Notes under the pieces: generated by a model
The model's input: only the letters and a program-made list of their open reading frames with translations
What the model was told of the DNA's origin: nothing
The model's database searches: none
Program-made: the position numbers and the translations under genes
Assembly: GCA_947259705.1 (NCBI GenBank)
Contig: CAMYNL010000008.1
Location: 40,218-104,217 of the forward strand
Direction of reading: 5' to 3'
Source: an uncultured Gammaproteobacteria bacterium
GTDB lineage: Bacteria > Pseudomonadota > Gammaproteobacteria > Arenicellales > JAANXG01
Length of the DNA stretch: 64,000 nucleotides
Shown: one piece after another, positions 62,523-64,000 of the stretch
Layout: each line of letters starts with the position of its first letter
How positions within the stretch are numbered: the first letter of the stretch is position 1

Positions 62523-63142
62523 ACGAGCTTCCTCCCTAAAAAGACTCTTGGTTTCAGTAAGTTAGTATCCAGTATTACTAATTTTTCTTCGAAGTGAAGT
62601 TAAGTATATGTTCCACGTCGGGATTTATCTACCTGTTAAAGTGTTTTCTAAGGGCAAGTATAGACCGCGCAGGGGCCCGGTAAAGGCCTGGATGCGGGCG
62701 CCGGCGGCAATTTTCGACGTGCGGCGAAGCCGGTACGACAAAGCGGGCTGAACATGGCGTTACGGCGCACCCAGGGTACCCTGCCGTTGCTGGCGCGTCG
62801 GCGACGGAACAGAGTCTTGGCTGAGGCAGACCCGGCCATGCCAACATTAGGTTGGACACCGGGCAAGACAGCGGCGGATCGAGCAGGGTAAATCGGCCTC
62901 CTTCGCAGACGCATATCGAACTCCGTGTTTCGCGCCGTCCAGGGACGTCAAGGCCTTATTCGAGGACATCAGGAGATTCGGCACGGCAGCCTGGAGGACA
63001 AGTCGTAAAACAAGCCAGAGGTCATTAATATGACCTCCGCCAAGCTTGGCGCCGCAGGTTGTCGGGGCGGGTGTGCGATCAGTCCGTGCTTCCCCCACGT
63101 AGTTCAGGCTTGAACTTGTCGTTTCGAAAAAGCACCATAAGC
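62523..63142. other. Long intergenic region without a recognisable gene
   Basis: The first 120 nt upstream of the beta-barrel gene are AT-rich and probably hold its promoter and leader. The rest contains only short open frames. One plus-strand stretch (about 62883-63032) reads FADAYRTPCFAPSRDVKALF and onward, without a proper start, and may be a gene remnant, but I cannot assign a family. I saw no tRNA or insertion sequence ends. Confidence 0.5.
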
Positions 63143-63187
63143 TTAATCGTCGCTTGGCGGGGCAAGCCTTACGCAAGCGACGATTAA
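63143..63187. repeat. 14-bp perfect inverted repeat with 17-nt spacer
   Basis: TTAATCGTCGCTTG (63143-63156) and CAAGCGACGATTAA (63174-63187) are exact reverse complements. The repeat covers the 3' end of the hypothetical gene, and its left arm includes the stop codon. On the minus strand TTTTT follows about 12 nt after the stem, so it may act as a terminator. It does not show the attC core pattern. Confidence 0.85.
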
Positions 63188-63427
63188 CTTCGACACATAA
63201 CTGGAGGGTTCACGCGGCTCCAACCGGTCCCCGGCTTTGATAACCGCTGCAATTCTTGCCTGCAGGTTCGCCAGGTGGGTTTCTGCAGGATACTCCGTCA
63301 AACCTGTCAGCTGTTGAATATCGGGGGAGACATCTGGGTCCGGGGGGAACTCCAGCTTACTTTCATCCACCTGCTCCAAGAGCTGAAGCGCTCTCTCTAG
63401 ATCAGCTAAAAGGCGAGTATTGGCCAT
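63143..63427 (-). CDS. Hypothetical protein (94 aa)
   Basis: The protein begins MANTRLLADLERALQLLEQ and is mainly helical, with a Pro/Asp-rich middle (FPPDPDVSPDIQQL) and a second helix (HLANLQARIAAVIKAGDRL). GGGAGAAGAA lies a few nt before the ATG, a good ribosome site that supports a real gene. There is no membrane segment or signal peptide. The last 15 codons form a long perfect inverted repeat with a T-run beyond it. I recognise no family. A small regulatory protein is possible but not shown. Confidence 0.5.
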   Translation of the reverse strand: MANTRLLADLERALQLLEQVDESKLEFPPDPDVSPDIQQLTGLTEYPAETHLANLQARIAAVIKAGDRLEPREPSSYVSKLIVACVRLAPPSDD

Positions 63428-64000
63428 TTCTTCTCCCGAAGGATGCCCATAATACGCGGAGCATTCTTGAAATAAAAGAAAACATAAGCTTTATCTGAGA
63501 CATAGAAACGTTGTGAATCGAATGCATCATTGCAGAGTATAGAAGTACGAAGCGTGCGTAGTCTGACAGAAACCGATCAATCTGGCCTGCCCGGGCCTGT
63601 TTCGGCCCCCTGGTGCCGAAGCTTCGCTGCCCCTGTTGCGTCAAACCCCGTGTTTCGAGCTGTATCAAACTTCAGCATAAGATCGAGAAGTCCATCGTAT
63701 CCTACGTCGTAGCAATTTGGCGGATAGAACGCGACGGTGACATCCTCGATAGCGCTACGAACGGGCGCAATCCGGCAAGGCGCACCGTTGCTGGGTCAAT
63801 CTGCGTTACAGCTAAGTCGTTCCTCTGCGTTTACTCGCAACGCATTGAGCAAGGCGAATTCCTTGCTGGGACGTGGCGCAAGAGCGATTTTCCCTGGTTT
63901 AGAAGTCGCAGAGAACGCAAAAGACAGGCCCAGGCGCACCTTAGGCCTACGTCAAATGACTTGGGGATACTTGGTCGCGTAGCGGAAAAGGACCTTTATT
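63428..64000. other. Right-end region with no intact gene
   Basis: Apart from the pseudogene on the minus strand, this stretch contains only short open frames. A plus-strand frame of 81 codons at 63737-63982 lies antisense to the remnant and shows no motif. No tRNA, attachment site or insertion sequence end was seen. Confidence 0.5.
63577..63900 (-). pseudogene. Frameshifted remnant of a secreted-protein domain
   Basis: On the minus strand three frames carry consecutive pieces of one domain. SKRRGTT in one frame (about 63831-63811) is followed by VTQIDPATVRLAG in the next (63809-63771), then APVRSAIEDV and DVGYDGLLDLMLKFDT in a third (63768-63640). The third frame ends in a stop at 63577. 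From memory, IDPATVRLAG-x-EDV-x-DG-x-DLxLKFDT is a repeat found in large secreted bacterial proteins. At least two frameshifts break it, and the start is missing, so it is a pseudogene. Confidence 0.6.

Noticed and set aside
63143..63187. Integron attC site
   Set aside because: The arms are perfect rather than imperfect, and the RYYYAAC and GTTRRRY core sites are not present at the ends.
63737..63982. 81-codon plus-strand frame at the right end
   Set aside because: It is antisense to the frameshifted domain remnant, and no motif or start signal was seen.

Overview
The window looks like a chromosomal segment of a GC-rich gammaproteobacterium. The evidence is gene order: dapE-dapD-glnD-map facing rpsB-tsf-pyrH-frr, then uppS-cdsA-rseP-bamA-skp-fabZ-lpxA-lpxB-rnhB-dnaE-accA-tilS-pyrG-kdsA-eno-ftsB, and nadB facing rpoE-rseA-rseB-mucD-lepA-lepB-rnc-era-recO-pdxJ. 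Lipid A and outer-membrane assembly genes show a Gram-negative envelope. I cannot name a genus from the sequence alone.

Left accessory region (1-7.9 kb). This is the most unusual part. On the minus strand lie a large secreted SdrD-B-repeat protein, an asparagine-synthetase-like lasso cyclase (C protein), a 60-residue peptide with a lasso-type leader, and the first codons of an unknown gene cut by the window edge. Divergent on the plus strand, an O-antigen ligase/polymerase-like membrane protein overlaps a lasso leader peptidase (B2, transglutaminase-like). The parts fit a lasso-type RiPP pathway: leader motif, a core with Gly1 and Asp8, a cyclase without the glutaminase cysteine, and a peptidase with Cys and His. 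The predicted core is nearly all Gly/Thr/Ser, and the pathway is interleaved with envelope or polysaccharide genes. No B1/RRE protein or exporter is visible.

Core region (8.0-61.2 kb). It starts with rpsF-rpsR-rplI, dnaB-alr-radA, and a convergent minus-strand block of FHA protein, PP2C phosphatase, dapE, dapD, glnD and map. From 21 kb a long plus-strand run links translation (rpsB, tsf, frr), nucleotides (pyrH, pyrG), undecaprenyl and phospholipid synthesis (uppS, cdsA), outer-membrane assembly (rseP, bamA, skp), lipid A and KDO synthesis (fabZ, lpxA, lpxB, kdsA), replication (dnaE) and fatty acid synthesis (accA). The succinate dehydrogenase region carries three assembly or accessory genes (an SDHAF4-like gene, sdhE, ygfX). 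The sigma-E module (rpoE-rseA-rseB-mucD) and an RNA/translation block (lepA-lepB-DUF4845-rnc-era-recO-pdxJ) follow. Genes normally found in these neighbourhoods are absent: dxr, lpxD, ispD/ispF and acpS. S6 and S2 carry unusual C-terminal extensions; that of S2 is a 45-bp tandem repeat plus a helix-hairpin-helix-like domain.

Right region (61.2-64 kb). Coding density falls. It holds one outer-membrane beta-barrel gene with a clear terminator, a small unknown gene ending in a long perfect inverted repeat, and a frameshifted remnant of a secreted-protein domain.
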